Source of the DNA: Streptomyces hygroscopicus
GTDB lineage: Bacteria; Actinomycetota; Actinomycetes; Streptomycetales; Streptomycetaceae
DNA length: 51,097 nucleotides
Reading direction: 5' to 3'
Assembly (NCBI RefSeq): GCF_026168105.1
Contig: NZ_LBMW01000053.1
Location: 1 to 51,097, forward strand
The position numbers and the translations under genes are program-made. Below the pieces are notes generated by a model. The model did not search any database and was not told the origin of the DNA. It saw nothing but the letters and a program-made list of their open reading frames with translations. Positions 8,342-16,732 of the stretch are shown one piece after another; the stretch's first letter is position 1; each line of letters opens with the position of its first letter.

Positions 8342-9195
8342 TCAAAGCAGCTCTCCGAGCGGCAGGATGCGCTCGGAGAGCTGTCCGCGCAGTCTTCCCC
8401 GGGCGATGTGGGCTTCGGTGAGCCGGTCAGCTGTGACCGGTGGTCCGGCGCGCTCGGCGACTTGGTCGGGAGACAGGGTGCAGAACGCGGCGGCCTGGTC
8501 CAGGGGGAGTCCGCCGTCGTCGGCGGTTCCGAGGCGGCCGTCGGGAGGGGTGCGGGCGGCGGGGTACAGGGCCAGGAGCCGGATTGTGGCGTGACGTTCC
8601 CGGTGCCGGCGCGTGCGGCACGCAGGGTGAGCATGAGCACCGCCAGGCGCACCTCGGCCTCCGGGTGCGGGGAGTGGGCGGCGATGTAGTCCAGCACGGC
8701 GCGGTGTCCACGGCCTGTTGCCGGGTCAGCAGCCGTTCCACCACCGGCTCGTCGCCGCCCGCCGTGTCGCCGACGTGCTGGCCTAGGCGGTTCGCGTGCA
8801 TCTCGCGGGTGGTCTGCGCGGCCTTCTCGACGCGGTTCGCCTGCGTGACGCAGAGAGCCGTCGCCAGTGAGGTCGGCCCACAGACGGAAGGCGCGGGCCT
8901 TGCGCTCGTGGAGCTTGCCGAGGAGTGCGGGGTCGGGCTCGGTGCGCTGCTGGCAGGCGCGGAACGCGTCCCCGAGCTCGAGGAGCTCCACGCGCAGGAC
9001 GTCGGGCTCAAGTTCGTGCGGCACCATCCGCTGGGGGATCTTCCCCCACCGCTTCGCCCGCCGGGACGCCCGCCTCACGGAGGCGGTGCGGGCGTGAGGG
9101 TGAGGGGCCACCCCGGCATCTGGAGAAGAGGAAACGTCGGTCACGGGGGAGTTGGGGGGAGGGGCTTCGGTCGGAGAGGACCGCCGCCACACCAT
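8342..9195 (-). pseudogene. frameshifted conserved-type hypothetical gene
   Basis: Three successive reverse-strand frames each give natural-looking protein that joins end to end. The first reads RRASRRAKRWGKIPQRMVPHE and on to RLWADLTGDGSL. The second gives QANRVEKAAQTTREMHANRL and VERLLTRQQAVDTA. The first frame resumes with VLDYIAAHSPHPEAEVRLAVLML. A third frame then runs RHATIRLLALYPAA to LSERILPLGELL and stops at 8342. At least three single-base shifts are needed, so the gene is dead or the assembly has errors here. The C-terminal part reads like a helical regulatory domain. I cannot name a family. The start is uncertain (9195, or GTG at 9144). Confidence 0.6.
8348..8383. repeat. 14-bp perfect inverted repeat at the 3' end of the broken gene
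   Basis: CAGCTCTCCGAGCG at 8348-8361 pairs exactly with 8370-8383 across an 8-base loop. On the reverse strand it encodes the last residues of the pseudogene (LSERILPLGELL), so a strong hairpin is embedded in coding sequence just before the stop. It may act as a terminator without a U-run. Confidence 0.85.
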
Positions 9196-9299
9196 CCCTG
9201 CCCGTGCCGCCTGAGGGCTCCCGCTGTGTGACCGGCTTCCCTGCCGCCTGGCCCGCCCCGGCCGGGGCGGTGCGAGCCGGGTTCCGCAACGCAGCCAAC

Positions 9300-9578
9300 G
9301 CCTCGGGCCCGCGCCCGAGATGGACGCCCATGCTCGATGGTCCGGACCAGATCCTTCTGGAAGGTCGGCCCGAAGGCGACCGGTTCACCCTGCACGACCT
9401 GTGCCGGGCCGGCGCCGCACACCACTACGAGCGGAGCATGGACCTGCTCACCGTCCAGTAGCTGCCGGGCGACCGGCACATCGCCGCGACCATGGCCTAC
9501 GTCCGCCCCAGTCTCACCTTCGTCGAGAACGCCTGGCTCGGCGCTACCGTCACCACTCCCACCGGCCTGGTCGGCTGA
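9300..9578 (+). pseudogene. hypothetical ORF interrupted by TAG
   Basis: The frame reads MLDGPDQILLEGRPEGDRF, TLHDLCRAGAAHHYERSMDLL and then meets a TAG at 9459-9461. The same frame continues as LPGDRHIAATMAYVRPSL and FVENAWLGATVTTPTGLVG to a TGA at 9576. Both halves look like coding sequence (high third-position GC, mixed hydrophobic pattern), which suggests a nonsense mutation in an unknown gene. No family recognised. The start is not determinable; the ATG at 9330 is a candidate. Confidence 0.35.
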
Positions 9579-9579
9579 C

Positions 9580-9606
9580 CTACCGGAGTCTTCATGACTC
9601 CGGTAG
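9580..9606. terminator. perfect 11-bp stem hairpin after the interrupted ORF
   Basis: CTACCGGAGTC (9580-9590) and GACTCCGGTAG (9596-9606) form an 11-bp stem with the five-base loop TTCAT, starting two bases after the TGA at 9576-9578. No U-run follows. The loop contains the A and T of the ATG at 9594 used by the next ORF, so it could also control that start. Confidence 0.6.
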
Positions 9607-9860
9607 CTCTCCGCGCCGCTGAACCCACCGTCCCTCCGACCGAGCTGGAATGGAAGCTCCGGATGGCCGCGGCACAGCGCGGCATCTGGACGGGCACCGA
9701 ACTGCGTCGACTGCTCGCCGAGCCGGCCGGCCTCGACCTGCCTGCGGCATCGGTCTCCGTACTCTTCACCAAGCAGCCTTCCCAGGTGAAGCTGTCCACG
9801 CCGGCCGCCCCGTGTGCCGCGCTCGACTGCAGCCCTGGCGACCTTCTGGCCCGGCGCGAG
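9594..9860 (+). pseudogene. Cro/C1-type HTH regulator, probably truncated
   Basis: Residues 20-85 carry a compact helix-turn-helix domain: RGIWTGTELRRLLAEPAGLD, then ASVSVLFTKQPSQVKLST, then CAALDCSPGDLL. This is the small XRE-like domain common in actinomycete accessory regions, often next to recombinases. The frame stays open to 10688, but beyond about 9860 it is antisense to a clear reverse-strand gene and loses all similarity. The true C-terminus has probably been lost by deletion or frameshift. Its ATG lies in the loop of a strong hairpin. It may still make a DNA-binding domain with an aberrant tail. Confidence 0.55.
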
Positions 9861-9917
9861 TCCGCTGCTCACTCCACATCCTCGACGCCTGCGCTGGCAG
9901 CGAGCTGCCGACTGGGT

Positions 9918-10556
9918 TCACTCGGATTGCTCGGACTGCGCCTCGTTGTGGGACGGTGTGGCGCTCTGCTCGGCGGCATCAGGGGCGGTGTAGTAGACGG
10001 AGGAGCCCTGCTTGACGCGCTGGGCCTGCTTCTTGGCTACGAGTCTTTCGAGGGTGTTGCGTACGACGGTGGTCTTGATGCCGTGCTCGGGGTGGGCGGC
10101 GCCGAGCGCGGTGGTGACGTCCGCTGCGGAGCGGGGTTCGCCTTGTTCGGCGAGGTGGCTGCGGACGAGTTCGACCAGTGTGGGCTGGCCTGCCGTGGTG
10201 GCTGCGGCCTTGTCTGCGGGCTTCTTGACTGTCGTGCGGCCTGGTGTGCCGGGGGTCTTCTTGGCTCGTGTCCGCTTGCCGGCGCCGAGCTCGCCAGGGG
10301 TCTTCCTGCGGGCAGCGGGCACGGTGGCGCCGTCCGGCGTACCCGTGAGCCGAGCCGGGGCGGACGTCATGCCGAGCGCCTGTTGCACGTTGACCAGGAC
10401 CGAGTGGTCGTGCTGCAGGGCGGTCAGCTGCTCCTGCAGCGCGGTGATCTCCGCACCGATGCGTTCCTGCTCCGTGACGTTGCGCTCAAGGTCGCTGGTG
10501 ACCTGGGCGGTGTACTGCGACGTCACCTCGCTGGTGGTAGTCGTGCTCTGCGACAT
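9918..10556 (-). CDS. coiled-coil protein with C-terminal winged helix
   Basis: About 212 residues from the ATG at 10556, which is preceded by a GAGGAAAGG-type ribosome binding site. Residues about 10-65 are heptad-like (SDLERNVTEQERIGAEITAL, QEQLTALQHDHSVLVNVQQAL) and probably a coiled coil for dimerisation. A lysine/alanine/threonine-rich linker (about 80-130) follows, then a winged-helix-like domain at about 131-195 (LVELVRSHLAEQGEPRSAAD to LVAKKQAQRVKQGSSVYYTA). The layout suggests a DNA-binding or nucleoid-associated protein. Similar proteins recur in Streptomyces genomes as hypotheticals. It is transcribed towards the HTH remnant on the other strand. Confidence 0.75.
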   Translation of the reverse strand: MSQSTTTTSEVTSQYTAQVTSDLERNVTEQERIGAEITALQEQLTALQHDHSVLVNVQQALGMTSAPARLTGTPDGATVPAARRKTPGELGAGKRTRAKKTPGTPGRTTVKKPADKAAATTAGQPTLVELVRSHLAEQGEPRSAADVTTALGAAHPEHGIKTTVVRNTLERLVAKKQAQRVKQGSSVYYTAPDAAEQSATPSHNEAQSEQSE

Positions 10557-10752
10557 GGCGTTGGCCTTTCCTCGGTTTCGTGGCCGGGTATGCAGCATCT
10601 TCGGCGCAGGCGGGAGAGCCAAGCGCATGTGTTCTCGGGCTGGTTTCCGAGGGCAGAAGAGGTAACTGCTGCGAGTAGCCCAGTGTAGAGATAGTACGGA
10701 CGCGCAGAGTCTTATGTTCCTCTTGAGTGATGTCTGTTCCTCAACCTGAGCA

Positions 10753-11037
10753 TCAGAGCTGCGATACGTGACACGGTCCGGGGCGTATTGCTGAGCCGGT
10801 GCGTGTAGAGCCGCGCGGGAGTTGCCAGAGGACTTCGCCGGTGTCTCGGTGATGGTGCCAGACGGTCGGAGTGCGCGCGGTTACCAGCCGGTCGAGCAAC
10901 TCTGCGGTCTGGTCGGGAGAGTGCCCGCCCAGGCGGGCGAGCACGTCCATGTCGGTGCCATGACGGTCATGGGCGCAGTTGTGTGCGGCCGGCACGAGCG
11001 CGGTCTGCCGCAGTGGGGTCCCTGCGCTGGTCGTCAA
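10753..11037 (-). CDS. small hypothetical protein
   Basis: Ninety-four residues with a helical core, TDMDVLARLGGHSPDQTAEL then LDRLVTARTPTVWHHHRDTG, ending near VLWQLPR and a low-complexity tail. The pattern of a short helix bundle followed by a strand (VLWQLPRG) resembles a small winged-helix or regulatory domain. The start is weakly supported and part of the tail may be read-through of junk. It lies upstream of the coiled-coil/winged-helix gene on the same strand with a gap of about 200 bp. No family recognised. Confidence 0.35.
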   Translation of the reverse strand: MTTSAGTPLRQTALVPAAHNCAHDRHGTDMDVLARLGGHSPDQTAELLDRLVTARTPTVWHHHRDTGEVLWQLPRGSTRTGSAIRPGPCHVSQL

Positions 11038-11045
11038 CGCTTGCT

Positions 11046-12021
11046 ATCCCGACGCGGTCAACCCGTAGTGAGCTGGATCTGGTCGTTCTGAGGCGATGGA
11101 CATTCCTTCGCTAACCTTTCCAGCAGGTGCTCCGCCGTGGACTCACCCCACATGCTCCGGCCCTCCCCCCTTGCCCCCTCAGGTGATACTTTCATTATTG
11201 CGCAACTGATGACTCTTCCCCGGGTTCCATCCCGCGCTTCGTCAGGTTGCGCCGTCGAAGCCGTCGGCCAAGTCCGGCTCGCTGTATGCCTGTTCGGGCA
11301 GTGCGCAATCGACCGTACGGTTCTGGCGCGCCGATGTCCTCCGGGGTGAGGCCGGACGCCTCGTCAGCTGGCCAGCCTGACCGGAGCAGTCAGGACATTG
11401 GCGGTGAGGGAGGCCTTCAGGGTGAGCGTGAAGCGTGCGAGGAGGCTTTTACGGGGATCAGCGCGCAGGTTGTTTTTGTGTACGCCGGTCCAGTTTCGAC
11501 GAGCGACGAGCGACAGCCCAACCGAGGTGAAGAAATCGATGACGTCCTTGTAAGACGTGGACGGAGTGGCTGGTGGCGACGGACAGGACGGCTCTCGCAA
11601 GCTGGTTGCGCAGCTCGCCGCGGGTGGTCCGCGCGCGGCATCCGCCCCTCGGGACCCTTCACCGGCTTCTTGACCGTCTCGGGCACCCGTCTTCCCTGGT
11701 CGTGCGATCAACGTCAGGCTGCAGCGCCGGACGGCAACTTGCCCTGTGTCACCTGACGCCGCCTGCCAGGCCGACCCGAGTGGGCAGCCCGGCCATGCCC
11801 CTGGTGGCCTGAGCCTCGACGCCTGCACCGGATGCGCGTGCATAAGGCGACTGTGAAGCGGGCGTGAGGGGAGAGAACTGTGGCGGCTCACGCCGAGGTC
11901 AGTGGTGGCAATCGCCATAGACGCTCGCTCGGTTGCGCGATCTTGCAACTAACGTGGAGCCCAATGCGTCCCACCCGTCATCGACACATCACCGGATGAA
12001 CCGACCGGACGGACTGGGAAC
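11046..12021. other. about 1 kb with no recognisable gene
   Basis: All six frames contain only short or arginine/proline-rich ORFs. A reverse-strand stretch around 11400-11640 has patches that look formerly coding (LRNQLARAVLSVATSHSV in one frame, FTLTLKASLTANVLTAPVRL in another) with shifts between them. I read it as decayed coding or IS sequence and cannot name it. Confidence 0.5.
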
Positions 12022-12735
12022 ATGCAAGAGCAGCAAGCCGGAGCGACGGGCAGCGGCGGGGTATGGCGACAAGGTCAGCAGCCCGCACGTCCCTCCTGGG
12101 GGGTGTCGTCGCCCGCCACAGCGTACCGAGCTTCTCCGGCGGAGATAGAAACCAGGCGCTCCGGCCGTCGAGGGTTTCTGGTGGGCCTGACCCTTGGAGC
12201 CATACTCGTAGTCACCGCCGCCCTCGGCGTCGTCTGGTGGCTGACCCGGCCGCCCGCACTGCCCACTATTCCCCATCAGTATCTGGCGACCGTTCAGTCG
12301 GCCACCAAGACCTGCCCGGAGCTGAGCGTTCCGATACTGGCCGCGCAACTCGACGCGGAGAGCCACTGGAACCCGCAGGCGGACTCTGGCCAAGCCCAGG
12401 GCATCGCGCAGTTCTCCCCGTCGACCTGGGCGCAGTGGGGCAAGGACTACACCGGCGACGGCAAGGCCGACATCTGGAACCCTGACGACGCCATCCCGGC
12501 CCAGAGCGCCTACATGTGCCACCTGTTCAAGGAGGTCAAGGGCATCCCCGGCGACCCCACCCAGCTCGCGCTCGCCGCGTACAACGCGGGCCCCGGCGCG
12601 GTGCTCAAGGCCCAGGGCATCCCACAGATCCCCGAGACGCAGAACTACGTCAACCGGATCGAGGCGCTGATCCCGAAGTACACCCAGACCTACGCCAAGC
12701 AGATCAGCGCGTCGCCCAGCCCTCCGGGCAACTGA
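12022..12735 (+). CDS. membrane-anchored lytic transglycosylase (SLT domain)
   Basis: A 237-residue cell-wall enzyme. A cytoplasmic N-terminus of about 50 residues is followed by one membrane segment (about 52-74, FLVGLTLGAILVVTAALGVV) and an extracellular SLT domain (about 85-225). The catalytic glutamate is in LDAESHWNPQADSG (about E113), followed by QGIAQFSPSTWAQWG and the late motif ALAAYNAGPGAV; all are standard for soluble-lytic-transglycosylase/goose-lysozyme-like folds. It cleaves peptidoglycan glycan strands. Such genes are common in conjugative elements and phages as well as in housekeeping wall turnover; no transfer genes are visible nearby, so the role is open. Confidence 0.88.
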   Translation: MQEQQAGATGSGGVWRQGQQPARPSWGVSSPATAYRASPAEIETRRSGRRGFLVGLTLGAILVVTAALGVVWWLTRPPALPTIPHQYLATVQSATKTCPELSVPILAAQLDAESHWNPQADSGQAQGIAQFSPSTWAQWGKDYTGDGKADIWNPDDAIPAQSAYMCHLFKEVKGIPGDPTQLALAAYNAGPGAVLKAQGIPQIPETQNYVNRIEALIPKYTQTYAKQISASPSPPGN

Positions 12736-12919
12736 CGACCACACAGTAGCCTCCCCGTTTCGCTTCGGGTGGCTGAGCTGGTGTGAGGGCCGTGTAGTGG
12801 GGGTTCTGGTTGTTGGCTGCCGGGCGGGCACGGTCGAGGCCCGACGCGCAGGTCGGGCTCTCCACCCTTCCTCGGTCGTGGGTGTGCATGGACGGGGCCA
12901 AGGTTCAGGTGGCTAGCCG

Positions 12920-13245
12920 TGGCAGTGCCGCTAGGTGCGAATGTGCTGGTCAGCTCGTTTCGCCAGGGCCGGGTCGCGGCGATCCGCAGGTGCATGCGGC
13001 GCCCGCCGCGGGTGATGCGGGCGGCTGCGTGCAGCAGCCGATAGCGGAGCTTCTTCGTGTGCGGATTCCGCGCGAGCGGAGGCTGCGGATGTGGGCCGGG
13101 AACGCCTTGGCAGATGCGGCGTTGTCCGCGCGGATGAGGATCCTGGTGCCGTGGCGGTGGATGTCGGGGAACTGGGCGAGCACGGCGTCGAGCACGGTGA
13201 TGTTCTGCCACGACCACGGAAGCCCGAGGAGCCGGTGTGCCCGCG
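12920..13245 (-). pseudogene. IS1380-family transposase remnant with internal deletion
   Basis: One reverse frame gives ITVLDAVLAQFPDIHRHGTR and ILIRADNAASAKAFPAHIRS, the first catalytic-aspartate region of IS1380 transposases. Another frame then gives KKLRYRLLHAAARITRGGRR and LRIAATRPWRNELTSTF, the usual C-terminus. About 200 intervening residues are missing and the frame shifts at the junction near 13055. It is dead. A second IS1380 fragment lies at 27.6-27.8 kb and covers a different, partly overlapping part of the protein. Confidence 0.75.
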
Positions 13246-13335
13246 CACCTTCGTGAACCATCGGGCTGCGTGCCGCGTCCTCCTGATGCGCGGCCCATGC
13301 TGGGCGGGCGCTGCGCGAGGGAGAGCAGGGGACGG

Positions 13336-13731
13336 ATGACGGGTGAAACGATCGGTATCGGGCTGGCCGTATTGGCGGGCCTGGTGAGTCTGTGGGCCAG
13401 TGCCCGGGAGGCACGGCTGCAGATGCGGCTGAGCCGCTACGGGCTGCACGCCGAGGGGGTGGTGGTGGACCAGGAGCACACGTCGGCGGACGATTATTCG
13501 ACGCCCGTCATCGAGTTCACCGACCGGCAGGGCCGACCCGTCAGGTTCCGGCCCCCCGCGACGGGGACGGGGCTGGCCCTCGGAACCAGTGTACCGGTCG
13601 CCTACCTGCCCGAAAGACCCAAAAGCGCACGGGTATTCACCCGGAAGTACCGCCTACATCGGATCGTCGGCCTGTTCTTCGGAGCCATGATCTTCCTCGG
13701 CGTCGCGGCTGGGTGCCTGCTCACGCGCTGA
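13336..13731 (+). CDS. DUF3592-like membrane protein
   Basis: A 131-residue protein with an N-terminal membrane segment (about residues 5-22) and a C-terminal one (about 109-128, IVGLFFGAMIFLGVAAGCLL). Between them is a small beta-rich domain with HAEGVVVDQEHTSADDYSTP, VIEFTDRQGRPVRFRP and VPVAYLPERPKSARV, the pattern of DUF3592 proteins. The ATG at 13336 follows GCAGGGGACGG; the longer frame upstream overlaps the IS1380 remnant and is unlikely. It stands alone, convergent with the GH15 gene. The family's biochemical function is unknown. Confidence 0.78.
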   Translation: MTGETIGIGLAVLAGLVSLWASAREARLQMRLSRYGLHAEGVVVDQEHTSADDYSTPVIEFTDRQGRPVRFRPPATGTGLALGTSVPVAYLPERPKSARVFTRKYRLHRIVGLFFGAMIFLGVAAGCLLTR

Positions 13732-13940
13732 GCTTGCTCTCCCTCCTCGTTCTCACTAACGGATCCACCGCCAGACCCGTCACGGGACCCCTCGGACACG
13801 CCTAGGCGGGCAGGGCGTTTGTTCAGTTGGTTCCCGAAGCCGCAGGGAGACGGTGCTGCGCGATGTGTCATCCACGCTCGCCTGCTGTCGTGCCTGCGAT
13901 CTGACGCCTTCTTACGCCACCCGCTGCTTCGTGGTGGGAG

Positions 13941-15773
13941 CTAGCGTTCGAATCGTCGTGGTGCGGGTTGCCGCTCGGCGTCGCGGATGGCGCGGGCGGC
14001 GTTGATGAGCCCGATGTGGCTGAAGGCTTGCGGAAAGTTGCCGAGGGCCTCTCCCGTGGTGGAGTCGGTCTCCTCGGCCATCAGGCCGACGTCGTTGGCG
14101 TGCGCGACGGCGGTTTGGAACACCCGCCGTGCGCGGGTGGTGTGTCCCACCAGGGCGAGGGCCTGGGCGAGCCAGAAGGTGCACAGCAGGAAGGCTCCCT
14201 CTCCTCCTTCGATCTCGTCGCCGAGGTAGCGGCGGATCAGACCGTTGCGGTCGGTGAGGTGGGTGGCGATCGCCAGCACGGTGGACTGGATGCGGGGGTC
14301 GTGCGGGGGAAGGAAGCCGACGATGGGCAGCATCAGCGCTGAGGCGTCCAGGTCGTCGCTGTCGAACGCCTGGGTGAAGGCGCCCAGGCGGGGGTTCCAT
14401 CCGCGCTGTTCGACGGCTTGGCGGATCTGCTCCCGCTCGTGCCGCCAGTGGGGTACGCGTTCGTCGGCCTGAAGGGCGGGGGCCATCGCGATGGCCCGGT
14501 CCAAGGCAACCCAGCACATCAGTTTCGAGTGCAGGAAGTGTCTGTCCGACCCGCGTGTCTCCCAGATGCCCTGATCGGGTTCGGCCCAGCGACGGGTGGC
14601 TGTTTCGGCCGCTTGGAGCAGGAATGCGCGGGTGGGCGGGTCCAGGTGCTCGTTGGGCGGGAAGGTCTGGTAGGCGGCGTCGAGGAGTTCGCCGTAGACG
14701 TCGAGCTGGCGTTGGCGCCATGCTTCGTTGCCGCTGCGTACGGGGGTGCTGTCGCGCCAGCCGGCGAGGTGGGGCAGGATCCGCTCACTGAGGTCGCGTT
14801 CGCCACCGATGCCGTACATGATCTGCAGGTCCACGCCGCGGTGGAGCTGGGTTGCCGCGGCTCGGGCTAGGAAGCCGAAGAACTTGTCCTTCTCCTTCTC
14901 GCAGGCGGCGGTGGCCAGCGCCTGCAGAGTGAAGCTGGCGTCGCGGACCCAGGTGTAGCGGTAGTCCCAGTTGCGCGTGCCGCCCACACACTCGGGCAGA
15001 GAGGTGGTGGCCGCGGCGACAATTGCCCCCGTGGGCGCGAAGGTCAGTGCCCGCAGCACGCGTCCGCTGTGGCCCACCTCGTCCTGCCAGGGGCCGACGT
15101 AGCCGCGGTGCAGCCGCGACCATGAGCGCCAGCCTTCGACGGTGTCGTTCAAGCGCCGCCGGATACGCCCCGCTCGCCAGGGCATCGGCTCGGTTCCCCA
15201 TGCCGGCCCGACCTGCAGTGCGAAGCCGAGGCGGTCCGACGCCCGGAGAGTGATCTGACCGTGCGCGGTGGAACCGCTCACCCTCAGGTCGATAGGGGTC
15301 GACAGCAACAGGACGTGGGCGCCTCCATACGCGACGAGCCCGCCCCGCACAGGTGCAAGGAGGGGGTGGACGAGTCCGAACTCCGGGCGTGGCGCACAGG
15401 TGATCTCGACGGGCACTCGTCCTTCGGTGCAGGTGATCTGCCTCAGAAGCATTCCGGGAGACGCGGTGCCGAGAGCGTGTCCGCGCTCTCGCCGTCCCAG
15501 GGCGAGTGCGTCGCGTAGGACCGCCGTTCCACCGGTGGTACGAAAGGTCGTCTCCAGTACGAGGGTCTCCTCGAGGTAGCGGCGGCTGACGTCGGCGGCG
15601 CCGGTGGGGCGGATGGACCAGTGGCCGGCGTCCTCGTCGAGGAGTCGGGCGAAGAGCGCCGGGCTGTCGAAGCGGGGAAGGCACAGCCAGTCCACTGAGC
15701 CGTCGGAGGTGACCAGGGCGGCCGAGCGGCAGTCGGACAGCAATGCATGGTCACCGATCGGTCGCCCGCTCAT
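13941..15773 (-). CDS. glycoside hydrolase family 15 protein (glucoamylase/trehalase-like)
   Basis: A full-length 610-residue GH15 enzyme. An N-terminal beta-sandwich domain (about 1-230) opens with IGDHALLSDCRSAALVTSDG and SVDWLCLPRFDSPALFA. The (alpha/alpha)6 barrel starts near GGTRNWDYRYTWVRDASFTL. It contains GIWETRG, with the predicted general acid glutamate, and near the C-terminus LMAEETDSTTGEALGNFPQA, with the candidate catalytic base. No signal peptide is visible, so it is probably cytosolic and acts on trehalose, maltodextrins or other alpha-glucosides. The ATG overlaps the stop of a 35-codon upstream ORF (ATGA), suggesting coupled translation. Confidence 0.93.
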   Translation of the reverse strand: MSGRPIGDHALLSDCRSAALVTSDGSVDWLCLPRFDSPALFARLLDEDAGHWSIRPTGAADVSRRYLEETLVLETTFRTTGGTAVLRDALALGRRERGHALGTASPGMLLRQITCTEGRVPVEITCAPRPEFGLVHPLLAPVRGGLVAYGGAHVLLLSTPIDLRVSGSTAHGQITLRASDRLGFALQVGPAWGTEPMPWRAGRIRRRLNDTVEGWRSWSRLHRGYVGPWQDEVGHSGRVLRALTFAPTGAIVAAATTSLPECVGGTRNWDYRYTWVRDASFTLQALATAACEKEKDKFFGFLARAAATQLHRGVDLQIMYGIGGERDLSERILPHLAGWRDSTPVRSGNEAWRQRQLDVYGELLDAAYQTFPPNEHLDPPTRAFLLQAAETATRRWAEPDQGIWETRGSDRHFLHSKLMCWVALDRAIAMAPALQADERVPHWRHEREQIRQAVEQRGWNPRLGAFTQAFDSDDLDASALMLPIVGFLPPHDPRIQSTVLAIATHLTDRNGLIRRYLGDEIEGGEGAFLLCTFWLAQALALVGHTTRARRVFQTAVAHANDVGLMAEETDSTTGEALGNFPQAFSHIGLINAARAIRDAERQPAPRRFER

Positions 15774-15877
15774 CGGCGGCAGTCCATCCGCCTCCGGCCC
15801 GCTGACGCGGCCTGGCCCGGACGGACTGAGCGGCCGCCCGCACCGTAGAGCGCTTCAGGCACCGGTGGGTCGTCCAT
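15770..15877 (-). CDS. possible 35-residue leader ORF of the GH15 gene
   Basis: An ATG at 15877 lies seven bases after a good GGGAGG ribosome binding site and opens MDDPPVPEALYGAGGRS. The peptide ends with RRRMDCRR, and its TGA overlaps the GH15 ATG. The GH15 start itself lacks a ribosome binding site of its own, which fits translational coupling through this leader. The peptide has no recognisable domain. It could instead be an accidental ORF. Confidence 0.35.
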   Translation of the reverse strand: MDDPPVPEALYGAGGRSVRPGQAASAGRRRMDCRR

Positions 15878-16024
15878 CGCAGCCTCCCTGAGCGGCGGAT
15901 TCATCTCACTCAAACAGCACCACCGGCGGATCGCACCTCCTGGCCGTCGGCGGTTGCCTTGACGGGGCGGCAGGTTCTGGCGCGTCTGACCCGCTCGACT
16001 TGTCGCTCGCACAGCTCCGTATCC

Positions 16025-16732
16025 TCACCGCGGCTGCACCCGGGGCGCGTGAGATGCGACGGCTGAGGAACGTGCGTCGTGACGACCGAGGGAGACAAAG
16101 CACCGTCGGCCACTGACCCACTGGTCGGTGACGCTGAGCCCGAGGCTTTCGGCGACCCGGCGGACGGCCGGCGTCCCAAGGCGCGCCCAGAGGAAGGCTG
16201 GGCCGCGGTTGCCATGGGTGTCCTCCACCCAAGCGGTGCAGCCCTCTTCGACATCACGCTGGTCGACTTCGACGAGCAGGAATCCCGTCGGGGCGATGAG
16301 TTGGGTACAGCGGCGGAGCAGGGCATGCGGGTCGCCGCCGATGCCGATGTTCCCGTCGACGAGCAGCAGGGTCTGCCAGCTTCCCTCAGCCGGCAGCGGG
16401 TCGAACACTGACCGGCACAGTGCGGCCCCGCCGCGGGTCTCCGTTCGGGCGACCGCGTGGGGAGCGACGTCGATACCAAGGGCGCAGACGCCCCGGTCCA
16501 GGAGCGCCCTGCACAGGCGGCCCGGTCCGCAGCCGATGTCGAGTACGGGGCCCCTGCAGCGCTCCAGCAGCGTCTCGTCGGCCCCGGTGGGCCGCGCGCC
16601 CCAGCGGCGTACCGGCAATCGGGTCCGGCGCCCGTCGGCGAACCTCAGGTACACCGGCCCGCGATCGGTTTGCAGGGCCAGTGCATAGGGGTCCTCGTGT
16701 GCGGCGGGCGACCTGTTCTCCTCAGGCGTCAC
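16025..16732 (-). CDS. class I SAM-dependent methyltransferase
   Basis: A 235-residue methyltransferase. The GTG at 16732 overlaps the stop of the upstream membrane protein (GTGA), so the frame upstream to 16990 is not used. SAM-binding motif I is GPVLDIGCGPGRLCRALLDR (about residues 57-76), followed by ALGIDVAPHAVA and, at motif IV, LLLVDGNIGIGGD. C-terminal residues include WVEDTHGNRGPAFLWARLG. It is the last gene of a three-gene coupled operon with a membrane protein and a cytochrome-b/molybdopterin oxidoreductase. The methyl acceptor is unknown; actinomycete versions often sit beside glycosyltransferases, which are absent here. Confidence 0.85.
   Translation of the reverse strand: MTPEENRSPAAHEDPYALALQTDRGPVYLRFADGRRTRLPVRRWGARPTGADETLLERCRGPVLDIGCGPGRLCRALLDRGVCALGIDVAPHAVARTETRGGAALCRSVFDPLPAEGSWQTLLLVDGNIGIGGDPHALLRRCTQLIAPTGFLLVEVDQRDVEEGCTAWVEDTHGNRGPAFLWARLGTPAVRRVAESLGLSVTDQWVSGRRCFVSLGRHDARSSAVASHAPRVQPR

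Noticed and set aside
9861..10688. C-terminal continuation of the HTH ORF to 10688
   Set aside because: Antisense to the coiled-coil/winged-helix gene and without similarity beyond the HTH domain.
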